DNA of 64,000 bases from Campylorhamphus procurvoides (taxonomy: Eukaryota > Chordata > Aves > Passeriformes > Dendrocolaptidae). Both the position numbers and the translations under genes were made by a program. Where the stretch lies: the NCBI GenBank assembly GCA_013396655.1, contig WBMV01009262.1, positions 471,865 through 535,864 of the forward strand, read 5' to 3'. Shown in pieces: positions 44,901-55,747 of the stretch. Under the pieces are notes generated by a model that was not told the origin of the DNA, made no database searches, and saw only the letters and a program-made list of their open reading frames with translations. Each line of letters starts with the position of its first letter. Position 1 is the first letter of the stretch.

Positions 44901-47900
44901 CAGCACCCTATTTCTTTAGCCACACTCCTACATCCACTTGCCACCAAAGCCCATCTCCAGGGAGCAGACACAATCTTCTCTTCGTACTTGGGGGAGCAGT
45001 GGAGAGGTGGAGTTGTATGGTGATATGAAGGGATCAGGCTGTCCTGGCACATCAGCATCAGTGGTGCAGGACACCTTGAGGCAGCTCCCTGTATGTGGGG
45101 CACGTGTTGCCAGCAGTGGGGAGAAGATGGGCTGGCATCTGGCCTTGAGATCTGTCCTTCTGCCATCTTGAGAGCAAACTTGGAGCTGGCAGAAGTAGGG
45201 CAGGTGGTGTCTCCCTCGCCTGTGCTTGTGTTGAGCCGTGTTGGTGTGTACTCTGTGGGCAGCAGTGAGTCCAGACTGCACCAGTGGACCAGGACAGCAC
45301 ATCTCTTGGTGCAGTCAGCAGGGACTCAGAAACCCAGCCCGCAGGGAGCACTGCAAGTCTGAAGATTTCTTCCAGCATGTTTGGATCAGGGGTGTCAGCT
45401 GGAGCAGCAGCACCTCTTGAGCACCCCAGTGGTGTCAGAGTCTGGGATCAGGCCAGTCCATCTGGAGTTTCATGGCATCATCTCTTAAACACCTTTAACT
45501 GCATTAGGATGGCCTGACTGATTGGATTGTGCTCTGTAATTAATTAGCTAGGGGCACTGTATGGGAAATAGCATCAGTAGGAAGAGAGGGGGGAATCTGC
45601 CTGCAAGAGCTGTTAAGCCTCAAATGTCCATTTTTCATTAATTCAATTTTGTGCAGTGGGTGCAGGGGGTTCCAGTGTTCTGGCCCTTTTCTGTGTGAGG
45701 AATTGTGGGGTTTCTGCCTGATCATTCCCCCAGAGCCTGTGTCCTGCATCCCAGACAATCCACCTGGTCTCAGAGTCCACTAGGAGAGAAGAGTTTGTTT
45801 GGGCTGGGGTGTATCTGGGGTGGTGAGGGGGTGCCCCTCCTGCTGGGGTGACAGACCCTGCAAGGGATTCAGGAAGGCTCCAGTGGGTTAGGGGCTTCTG
45901 GGCATGGCTGGCATGAGTCCTGCTGTTCTTCCATCCCTCACTGGAGCCCACGGGCTTCTCCTCACTCCCCTCCTGCTAACAAAGCAGCCGTGCCTCTGCT
46001 TGGGCTCCTTTGACTACTTTTAGCATCCATTTGTGCCTTTAAACAGATAGCAGGTAGGTTTTTTCCTTTGTGTTTACTGTGAGGATTAATCAAGAGCTGC
46101 AGTGTAAGGGAAACCTGCAATGGCTCCTTGTTTATTGTTTGCTTTGGGAAATGATTCTGAGCTGGGGTCGTGTTTCAGGTCTGTGCTGTTTTTAAGGTAT
46201 CTGTTTTGGGGGTGTTGGGGAGGAGTGATTTCTCTGTCTGCCCTGGGCAGGGGCACCACCCTTTGAGCCTGTGGTTGTTCCCTCCCTCACTGAGTGCTGT
46301 GTGGATGGAAGGGAAAGGACTCTTCTTGGGGTGCCTCCTCTGTGAAGTGGGACCTGTTTTCTGCTCAGATGCCCTGGCTAATCCATCCAACACCCATGCT
46401 CTGCCTGCAGCTCCCAGCCTCCTCTGGTGTCTGTTCGTGATGAGCTGGGGTGTTTGTTTTTAAGAGGCATCTCCGTGCTCTTGTAAAATTCAAGCTTGTC
46501 TTATAATGGTGAAACTGAGCTGTGCCCACAGGTGCCTGCTCAAAAATGGTCCCTTCATCTATGTTTGGAGGGGTCTGGGATGGGCTTTCCCTCTCCTCGA
46601 TGCTGCAAGAAGGTTGGGGTGGAGGAGGGCAGTGTCAAACTTTGGAGATGAGGCATTGCTGCCAGGCTGAGGAAGAGTTGTAATGCCCTCTGCACCAACG
46701 GTTGATAAATCTTGGAGAAAATAAACAAAGAAAAAATGACAAAAAAAGTCATGTGCCAGCTCAGCTTAACCCACAAAAGAAACCCACGTCATTTTAAAAA
46801 GAAAACCTGTTAAAAATAGAATTTTTTAGCTGAGAGTGCCACTCAGGGGAGTCAATGAGCTCTGTTTCAAGACCTGGGGAACAAAAATGCTCCAGGGGCT
46901 GTGAAAGGAAATCTTTCCTTTTCCAACTCCTCGAGTGTCAGATGTGGTTCCTCAAGCTTGTTGGTTTTCCATCTGGCTGTGTGGTGGTCGCTGGCTGCTC
47001 CTGGCTGCTGCTGCCCTGTGGAAGTGGAGGATTCTCCATCCTGGGGAGGAGAGAAGCTGTGACTCAGATCTGGGTTACATCTTGCCTTGGTTTCCCGCTT
47101 GCTGGGAGGGCCGAAGGGGAGGTGGTGAGCACCACGTAGCATCCCTGGTTTATTTATTTAATTTTTAATTGGCTAAGGAGCCCTTTCATTTGCTTCAGCT
47201 CTGACTAATGAGATGCGCCTCACTTTGACAGTGTGTCACAAGCAATAAATTTCTCAGGAGCCTCTGGACTGTGCAGATGCCCTCATGCTCCTGCCTGGCT
47301 CACCCTCCTCACCACCCTCTGCTGCTGGCTGTTGCCCCAGCCTGGTCCTTGAGCATCCTCCCAGCAAAGAAGAGGGTCGGGATGAAGAGTGTGAAATCAG
47401 CTGTCCCCTTGGGCTGGTCTCAAGGCTGGGGATTTGGGGGCTTTCTATATTGTTTGTCTGGGCTGGAAATTGGAAAGAGGAAATCACCAAGGACCCAGAC
47501 AAGCTGCTGTTTAGCAGCTGTGATCTCTGTTGTGTTTTCCCAAAGATCTCTGCTGTGCCTCAGGATGTGAGCACTGTGCCAAGCTCCAGCTAATCTCACC
47601 AGTGGCTAGCAGTGAATCAGCATGCAAGTGAAGATGCTATGGAAGACTTTTATTCCCATTAAAAATGCATTTTTTTGTTGGAAGATTTTGCAGGAGTGCG
47701 TCTCCTTTGATCAGGAGAGGAGATGGTCTCCAGTAGGAAAATCTAGATGGATCCATGATTTTCAAGGCATTCCCCATGGGGCTTTATCAAAAGGGTCCTG
47801 GTTGCTCCAGGAGGGTGCAGAGATGAAATTCTCCTTCCTCCCTATCCTGCTGCGGTCAGGATGTGGGGTGCAGTGACTGGGGCCAGAGCAGTCCTCCTGA

Positions 47901-48990
47901 GATAGTTGTTCTGAAGCATCCTTTGTGTGTGTATAGTATAGGTATTGTGTCATATAGGTATTATGTGATGCTGATAAAGGTCAGGAGAAGAGTCATGGGT
48001 GGGCTGGGGGCTGCCACCCTGAGGTAGAGACACTTAGCCACATCTGACCATAGCAGAAGGGGTTGAATGCTGCTTTGTTTGGGACCATAGACACCTTGGT
48101 GCTATTTGTCACCTCTTAGTGTGTGACACTAACCTTCACTTTCCCAGAGTCGCTAAGGGACTGCTTGAGATTTCAAATCATTGATGGGAAGCACTAACTA
48201 TTAGCACTGCTTCTCTTTGTATTCGTGATGGATTCTCTTTAGGCGTTGCTCTTAGTGGCTCTCCAGTGTTAGCTTTTGTTTTCTCTTCAATAGCTTGTCT
48301 AATAAATGCCATTATCTTGGGCACAAATCTACTTCATGTCTCAATTCCACTTGGTGAGAGTTGGTAATAACAGTGGAACAGCATCCTTTGAAAAGGGGCT
48401 CTGTCACCAGCAGCCCTTCTCCGCTTCCCACACTTGTCCCCAGAGCAGATAAAGACAAGGGGAAGATGCGTGGCCAGAAAGCAAAAGGGGCATCCACCTG
48501 ATAAATTGGATGTCTGAGCAGTGCCATCAGTAGTCAGTGCAGCAGCCCTGGGGATCAGTACAGCTCAGCCCTTCCACCTTGGTCATTAGAGGAGAGGTGC
48601 TCATGGCCTGGGATCCTTCCTAATTCCAGCAGATTAGAGGGGAAGGATGGGAGTGAAGGATGATAGTTTGCAGGGAAGGGGATCAGGAGTATTTCTTACA
48701 GCTTGAAGGAGCTTCTCATCCGTAGCCAAATCAAGCTGTTGCCTCCCAGTGTGAATCTGATCCTGGAAAGGCTTTAACTGGTAAGTGCTCACTGGGTTTT
48801 GGGTCAGCCTGCATGTCTGTAAGTGGAAGTATTAAGGCAGCTCTGAATTTTGGCTGAGGACAGGCAGTATGTTCCTATGGGTGTTTAAGCTTATGTAGGC
48901 CTGACCCCATGGGGGTCCCATGCTCACAGGGAAGGGGACCATTGGTGGGAGCATGCTGCCCCAACTCCTGTCAGTTGTCCCATTGCTTGG
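41961..48990. other. Unique non-coding DNA, likely intron if the 41.7-kb exon is real
   Basis: No gene is recognised in 7 kb. A (GA)n run of about 17 bases is at 42652-42668, and a C-rich run at about 41980-41996 sits just at the left edge. A near-duplicate ATAGGTATTRTGT pair lies at about 47939-47967. The segment 47150-47260 is AT-rich and enhancer-like, with an inverted TGACA/TGTCA pair (47226-47238). Confidence 0.4.
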
Positions 48991-49290
48991 ATCACAGAAT
49001 CACAGGATATGCTGAGTTGGAAGGGATCCACAAGGATCATTGAGTCCAGCTCCTGGCCCTGCACAGAACTATCCCCAGGAGTCACACCATGTGCCTGAGA
49101 GTGTCATCCAAATGCTTCTTGAACTCTGTCAGCCCTGGTGATGTGACTACTTCCCTGGGGAGCCTGTTCCAGCACCCAGTCACACTCTGGATGAAGAACC
49201 TTTTCCTCATATCTAACCTGAACCTCCTCTGACACAAATTCAGGACATTTCTCTTGAGTTCTGTCACTGGTCACCCCGAGAAGAGATCAT
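48991..49290 (-). mobile_element. CR1 LINE 3' end, best preserved copy in the window
   Basis: The plus strand begins ATCACAGAATCACAGGATAT, the complement of the CR1 3' terminal repeats. It continues AGTTGGAAGGGATCCACAAGG, CCTGTTCCAGCACCCAGTCACACTCTGGATGAAGAA and CTAACCTGAACCTCC, all hallmarks of avian CR1. It is 5'-truncated at about 300 bp, as is usual for this family. Part of ORF2 is still open. Confidence 0.95.
49082..49267 (-). pseudogene. Remnant of CR1 ORF2 C-terminus (reverse-transcriptase protein tail)
   Basis: Sixty-one residues on the minus strand contain FRLDMRKRFF and WNRLPREVV followed by FKKHLD. These match the well-known tail of the CR1 ORF2 polyprotein that lies after the reverse-transcriptase domain. 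No endonuclease or reverse-transcriptase catalytic residues are present, because the copy is truncated upstream of them. The frame ends in a stop followed by CR1 3' sequence. It is a dead fragment and makes no functional enzyme. Confidence 0.9.
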
Positions 49291-51640
49291 GTTTGGCTGC
49301 CTCCCATATCCATCCCCTCCGTGAGTTATAAATACTTTATCCTCTCAGTACCTGCTGCCTGAAATATTTTTTTAAAGGAATTTTCTTTTTCTGTTGTTTC
49401 CTTCCTCCATTCTTGCATCTCAGAATGTGCCTGCCACGTGTACAGCGCTCAGACATGCTCTCAGCTTCCCCCAAATGTAATTGCTTTCAAACTGCAGATA
49501 GCTGGCGAAAGCAATTTTCTCTCCATTACAGAAGACTCCAGCTCCTCTCATCCTTCATGCAAGTCACTCTCCTCCAGCCCTGCGTTCTCTCTGCCACTGT
49601 GTGATGCTCAGCACCAGGCTTGTGCTGCCTCTGCTTTCTGGAATGATGGGCTTGCTTTTCCAGGGCTCGAGTGGCTCATGGTAGGGACCTCCCTGTGGGG
49701 GATAACTGGCTTTAAGTACAGCTTTCACTGAGCAAAGGTGATGCTTGCTGGCACCAAAGCCCTTCCCTGGGCCATGCTGGTGCCATGTTTCCCTGGGAGA
49801 TGGGAACCTGTGCCAGGCATGCACTTACCATGATTTTGCAGCTCTACCACCCACGTATTTAACATACTCTTTCTGTTTGCAGGATGTGTTGGGCCTTCAA
49901 AACCACTAATGATGGAAAATAAATTGGAATCTAAGAGAAATAATCTTTAGACATTCTCTGTAGGCTGTGTATTGCCTTGCCTTCCTCAGCCATGTTGAAG
50001 GCCGTGGCTGGAGTGGAATATAAATGAGGAGGAGTCCCAGGTCTCTGTGGTCTGTTGTGATGCACCATCCCCAGTGGATCTCACTGCAAGGGAGCCTGTC
50101 TGCCCACTGGTGCTGATAAACCCAAGGGGATCTGGAGAGGGTGGAAGTGGTGAGGTGTTGCTGGACCTTCTTGGAGCTCTTGGGGTCCCAAATTAAAGAA
50201 GGTTGAGGCACACCAGGTCTTCTGAAAGTCTGTGTCCTGCTGGGGAGGACCTTTAGTTGCCTTCTGGCATGGGGCAGCAGTTGTCTTTGGTTCTGCACCA
50301 GCCTGTCCTGAGGAACCAGGCCCTTGTGTCCACCACCCAGACTGCAGATGGAGGTGGGTCACAAGTAAATGCATCTGAACGTGTTCTGTGCACAGCTACA
50401 GCTGCAGCATTCCTTGCCCTGTGCTGAGACCCCATAAGGTGTTGGCCTTCTGCTTGGAGGGGAACATCTGATCCCCACCAAGGACCACCACCCTCACAAA
50501 CATCAGGGAGGGAGGATGCTGGAATGTTCCTACTGAGGCCAGCAACATTTCCAGAAGCACCCAAAAATGTCTTGTCAGGGCACAGCAGGAGAGGGTGCAG
50601 TAGCTTTGTCAGCATCAAAGCTTTTGGTCTCTGGAGGAGAGCCAGTGTGCCATAAAATCTGCTGCTTTCTCCTGCCCCTGCTCCTGCAAAGCGAACGCGG
50701 AGCTGGCATGGACCACGAGTCCAGAGAGAGCCATACCTCACCCCAGCCTCTGATGAAAGGCTGTTGCCTTTCTTAGCTGGCCCCCTGGGCTGCCCTTGGA
50801 CATGAACCAGCCTTGTAATGAAAGCTTTTTCTATTGTCTGTTTTCTGAGCATCAGTTTAATGTCTGGAAAATCCTCTTGCAGCAGAGCCCAGAGCACTTC
50901 AAAGACTCTGCAGGAGAGAGTGGCTGCCTGTGTCAGGTGGGGAGAGAAACCTGGCTGGCCACCACAGCCAGCTTCCCATTTCCAAGGGATTTGACTTGGT
51001 GTGTTGAGGTGGATGACGAGCTTTGCTTCCACAGCACGGATGCCCATTACTCTGAGAGCCTGATATGGTACATACCATGTCCTCCCAGTCTTGGATCTTT
51101 GGAGGTGTCTAGCTGAGGAGCTGATGGTTTGGGCAGGGAGGATTCATGAGCCTGAAACCTTCTGTAGTTGTCACATTAGCCTGTTGGGTGGTGCTTGTGC
51201 ACCCCTCTTTTTGGGGATGATGCTAGTGGCTTCCAGTTCCCACTAAGATGGAGTCAGGGCATCTGGCTGCTCTGAAGTGCTCCATACTTCTCCAAAGAGG
51301 GACTGCTTGCAGCAGTATCCTCCCAGGCACGTAGTTCTGTGCTGTGTTAATGGTGTCAAGCTCTCAATGAGCTTGGGCAATTTGCTTTCTAAAGCAACGC
51401 ACTAAATATGTCAACACTGAGTGCATATTTTTAATATAATATTTCAGATTGTTTTGAAAGAAGCCAAGATCCTGCTTTCCCTCTTCATTAGGAACGTTTT
51501 ATTTGAAAGAGATGAACAATAGAGAGAGTTTGCCAGAGAGAAAGCTTTCCCAAGTATTTGCTGTTGCTGAGAAATCAGCTGCTTTTTACAAAAAAAAAAA
51601 CCCTTAGTGAATAACTATCGGGCAATTAAACAGAACATCT
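49291..51640. other. Unique non-coding DNA
   Basis: The minus-strand frame 50253-51047 (264 codons) is the longest outside the CpG island. It has no recognised domain, no splice context and mixed composition. A run of ten or more A lies at about 51590. Nothing else is recognised. Confidence 0.4.
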
Positions 51641-51940
51641 GCTGCCAAGAAAGGTTGTAGAATTGGCTTTGCTGGAGATACTGGAGGCCACGCTTGACTG
51701 TAGCCATTGGGCATGCTTTAGGCACAGTAAATCCCCTTTCCCAAAGAGGGAATGGACTAAATGACCCACCAGCAGCTTCTGGCCACCTAAAAGTTTCAGA
51801 AATAGCCTGAGCTGCTCTGGCATAAGCAGTTCCAGGCTGGAGGAGTGAGTGGGTTTGTGTTGCACTGTTTCAGCCCAGAATTGAAAGCTTTGGCTTTTAA
51901 CTCACTTTCCGGTAGGATGAGGAGTGGGTTCTGTCCTGGT
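51641..51940 (+). repeat. Copy 1 of a duplicated CR1-containing segment
   Basis: About 300 bp matching 53480-53775 in the same orientation, with scattered substitutions and small indels. The left part (GAAAGGTTGTAGAATTGG, GCTGGAGATACTGGAGG, GGCATGCTTTAGGCACAGTAAATCC, GGGAATGGACTAAATGACCC) resembles the 3' end of an old CR1 group. Similarity to copy 2 continues past where CR1 would end (TCCAGGCTGGAGGAGTGAG, GCACTGTTTC, GGCTTTTAACT). Confidence 0.75.
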
Positions 51941-53479
51941 TTCCAGCTGAGAGATTTGGTCTCCTGCCATGGAAAGGGTAAGACCTTCTGCCTGCCTGGC
52001 TGCAAAGCTCTGTTCTGGCTGGCGCTGCTCAAAAGAAAACAAACCCCAAAAATACCACTGCAGTACTTTCATCAGGGAAATTGGGTTCCTGTCTGTTCTC
52101 CAAAGAGTTTCTCTTTCATCACAAGTTGGAGGAAACTTACAGGGAACTGCAAACTTCCCCCTTCAATGAGGGCAAACCTGGAGAGATGGTGAGAGGGAGC
52201 TTTTTCCAAAGCCCCTGGCAGCCCGAGCTCTCCTTCCATCAGGCCTCCCCAGCTGAGATCCCAAGCAGTGCTCTGGGGTGGCTTCCTCATGAAAGGGATG
52301 GGAGCCAAGAGTCTGGAGTCTTCTCATCATGGAACAGCATGTCTGAAAGGCAGGAAGCCCCAGCCTTGTTAGCTGGGGTGGTTGAAATTGGGGTGGTGGA
52401 CCCAGGAGAGGGATTTGAGTGAGGAGGGCAATTCCACTGCCAGAATCAGCCCAGGAGAAATGCTGGGATGCTCTGGCCCAGGGCAGGGCAGGGCAGGAGG
52501 GAGCAAATTGGGTGGCTCTGAGGTGGGATATGTGGCATGTTGTGTTTGTGCTTACTGCAAGATGCTGCTGGGTCAGGGGAGAAGCTCCCTGGGGATGCTG
52601 CACCCACGACAGGCAGGGTCTGGTTTTTCTTCACCTCCTGGTAATCCTGGACTCAAATATTCTTCCTGCAGATCTGGTTTTTATCTGGTTTGGGGTTTTT
52701 TTTCTTTTTTTTTTAACCACTCCTAAGTGGAGTGTTTAAGCCTATTCTTTTGTTTTCTGTGAAAGGAGCAGTAAATCCTTTATCCTGCCTGGCTATTTCT
52801 GTGTGCGTATTTTTCTCATTGTGCTCCAGCTTGTTAGCTGTGTCAAAGCCCGGAAACCTTGGCCTCTGTTGGACTCCAGACTTGGATTTCTCTGTATTTA
52901 ACAACACCGGCTCCTTTGGACTAACAGTTCTTTTATCTCCCCTTGGGTCTTTTTCCTATTTCTTTTTTGCAAAAAATACCCAGCTAAAAAAATCCCTAAC
53001 AAGAGGGAGCAAGTGGAGCAGTCTGTTGGGTTCATTTCCAGCACATCCCCAGTGCTGGCAAGGGGTCACAGCCGGGGTGTCCTCCTGTCCCCTTTGCCTC
53101 TGGGGCATCAGGATTGCCCTGGGCAGTGGGAACCCCCCCGGCTGAGGGAGCTTTCCAGAGATTAGCTTGGGATTGGTGGGTGCCTGATGCTCAGGCAGCG
53201 GATCCGAGGAGCACAAAGGCAGGATTAGCTGGAAGGGGGGATGGAGATGGAAGGCTGCCTCTGCACTAGGGCCATGTGCCAGCTCCGACTGCTGTGCCCA
53301 CTGCTGGGAGGAAGGATGGTGTATCTCCCACGGGGGGAGCTGGTGGAGTGACTGTCCCTGTGGCTGGGGAGATGAAGACTGGGCTGTGGCACTGGTGGCT
53401 GCAGGAGGGACTGAGGATGGTGGCACGTGTGCTGCAGCCCCCTCCATACCCTGGACAGGGGTGGCAGCAGCCTCAGGGA
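51941..53479. other. Unique non-coding DNA between duplicated segments
   Basis: A G-quadruplex motif lies at 52481-52501 and a T-rich run at about 52690-52715. The minus-strand frame 52956-53702 (248 codons, Pro/Gln-rich) extends antisense into copy 2 of the duplication and is read as chance. No gene is recognised. Confidence 0.4.
52481..52501 (+). other. G-quadruplex motif
   Basis: Four GGG runs at 52481, 52486, 52491 and 52499 with loops of 2, 2 and 5 bases fit the canonical G3+N1-7 pattern on the plus strand. Confidence 0.7.
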
Positions 53480-53775
53480 GCTGCCAGGGAAGGCTGTGGA
53501 ATTGGTTTTGCTGGAGATGTTGGAGGCCAAGTTTGATTGTAGCATGTTTTAGGCACAGTAAATTCCAGTTCCCAAAGAGGGAATGGATTAAATGCCCCAC
53601 CAGCAGCTCCTGGCCACCTGGGAGTTGCAAAAATATGGTCTGAGCTGTACTGATACGAGCAATTCCAGGCTGGAGGAGTGAGGGGGTTTGTGAATCTTGC
53701 ACTGTTTCATGTCAGAATTGATGGCTTTGGCTTCTAACTTGCTTACTGGCAAGACTAGGGGTGGGTTCTGTCTGG
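53480..53775 (+). repeat. Copy 2 of a duplicated CR1-containing segment
   Basis: Counterpart of 51641-51940, offset by about 1.84 kb. Shared anchors are GCTGCCARRGAAGGYTGT, GTTTTGCTGGAGAT, TTTTAGGCACAGTAAAT, CCCAAAGAGGGAATGGA, CCACCAGCAGC, TCCAGGCTGGAGGAGTGAG, GCACTGTTTC and GTGGGTTCTGTC. Antisense frames over the two copies give similar peptides only because the DNA is duplicated. Confidence 0.75.
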
Positions 53776-55581
53776 GCTCTGTCTGGAAGCTCAGCAGTCG
53801 GTGCCCCCCATTCCCCAGGGTCAGTTCCACCAGCTGTGCTGGTGCTCCGTGAATACCATGGCAGCTTCCCACACCAGGCAGCAGTGGTGTTTGTGTGAGA
53901 ACAAAAGAATAAACAATGAAAACTGTGACTAATTAGCACAGCTAACTAGCAGCGTGCTTGGCCTGGGCTAGAACTTGGTAAGGTTCCAAAATCAGAGGAA
54001 AAGCCGTGGGAGAAACTGTGATCAGAACCTGTTTGGGGAGGGAGCAGGGAAGGGGAGAGGATACTTTCATACCACCTGTTTGCAACGTGCTGCATAGAGA
54101 GCTTGGGCTGGGGACATCACTACCTATATGCCTCAAAGGTGCTGCTATTGCCATCCCCAGCAGCATTTTTCCATTCCCTGGTGCTGCCTTAGCTGAGAGA
54201 TGACTTCCCTCACCCACAATCAGCACCAGGAGCTGGGTGTTAGACCCCACTGCACTCCAGTGCTGCAGGTGTTAATTACCAAACCCTCGTTAGGGTCGGT
54301 GGAGTTGTCTTCCCTATGGAACAGGATCATCCTTGCTCACCTTCCCCTGCACTGTACAGCAGCCTTATTCTTTGCTCTCCATTTTCAAATTAGCGCGAGG
54401 ACCACGATCAGCAAACAAATTTGCAGCGAGCTCATAGTGGGCTTGGAGATTTGGAAGAATCCTTGGCAAATATTTGCCAGGCTCCACTGCAAACCTAGTG
54501 AATGCTTTTCATGACTGAGAGATGCTGAGCATAGCTGGCGACTTTGGATAGGATGGCAGACCTCAGGTTGGGGATGGCTGGAAAAAAAATACTTGAGCTA
54601 ACAGGTATTCTTTAACTTGCTTTCATCTGTCCTTTACTCTGCCCTCTTGCTGTGCAGCCTGGGGATAGCTGAAGATGTGATACACTTGACTGCAGCTCTA
54701 GCTGGATCACATCATCCCCATTAAAAGGTGGCTGCACCTAAATGCCATTTGCTCAGCGAGGTCTGAAGTGGTGCCCTTTGGAGTAATTGGGAGACGTGGC
54801 CCCTTTCCCAAGGACAGGAGAATCTATTTTTCAAGGCGCCACCACTTTATTATTCATTTGTTAAACACTGACTGCTCAAAACTGTTAGAGACACAAAGAA
54901 AAGGATGTGAACTCTGCCTTGGGGACCTCACTGCTAAATAAATAAATTAAGTCAAACCTGTGCTGGAGAGTGGAGTGGTGCACGTGAAGGTGAAGGTGGC
55001 ACCTCCTCCATCGGGAAAGGATCTCGCTTCTCTTTCAGTGCTGAAATCAGGAAGAGTGATTGCAGATCAGCAGGTCAAGGACCTGCTTTCTCTTAGCATT
55101 TCCAAGGTACCAGTGACTTGTGAGCAGCTGAGACAGCTCCCTTGGCCTTGTGAGACCTCCAGTTAGGCCCATTCAGCTGGGAGGTCCTTCCCTTGTGCGT
55201 TCATGGCTATCAGTGTGGGCAGGGGGCTGCTTGCACAGGCAAGCTTGTGCCTTCTCTCCCTCCCCACCAGTGATGCTGAAGGCACAGGAACACCCTCTGG
55301 GAACTGCTCCCAGAAATCACCCTGTGCCTGGCAGGAGCCCCTCAGGTCTCTTCAAGCATCCACATCTCCTTAGTGTTCATATCTAAGCAGATCCCACTGG
55401 ACTCTTCTTTCCTTGATGATGGAGAGGAGGGGAAATAGAGCAACATAGAAAAATATCTGTATATAAAGTTCTTCCCCTTCCTAACTATCAAGTCAAACTT
55501 GCTGTGGGGTTGGGTTTACTCGGTGTGTGCTCAAGGCCGTGAGTCCCCAGCTTGACATCTTCTCTGCCTTCTCATCCACAG
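53776..55581. other. Unique non-coding DNA with one palindrome-bearing AT-rich block
   Basis: The block of about 54370-54500 is AT-rich. It contains the perfect 16-base palindrome TGGCAAATATTTGCCA (54464-54479) and the inverted GCAAA/TTTGC pair (54411-54424), both enhancer-like. Elsewhere nothing is recognised. A 68-codon plus-strand frame at 54960-55166 reads like protein but starts at GTG and lacks an acceptor. Confidence 0.35.
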
Positions 55582-55747
55582 TCCCCTGTGCCCGGGAGCC
55601 ATGAGCTACCCTCAGCATCCTCAGAGCCACTGGAGCAGCATCCCAACCCCCTGGCACTGTTAGGCTTCACTGTTCCCTGGGAAGGTGCCCATTGTGGATG
55701 AGGAGAACCATCCGTGCCCACACCCAGCCTCCTGCACCTCTCTCAAG
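55582..55747 (+). other. Candidate internal exon, probably untranslated or lncRNA
   Basis: A pyrimidine-rich acceptor (CTTCTCTGCCTTCTCATCCACAG, ending 55581) and a consensus donor (CTCAAG|GTAAGG, exon end 55747) frame 166 bases. All three frames contain a stop. An ATG in a reasonable context (GAGCCATGAG) opens only 20 codons. If spliced, it would suit a 5' untranslated or long non-coding exon, perhaps joined to the exon ending at 41734. It is weakly supported because acceptor-donor pairs arise by chance. Confidence 0.3.

Noticed and set aside
52956..53702. 248-codon minus-strand open frame
   Set aside because: It runs antisense through the duplicated CR1-like segment and a Pro/Gln-rich stretch. 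The similarity of its end to a frame near 51.7 kb is explained by the DNA duplication.
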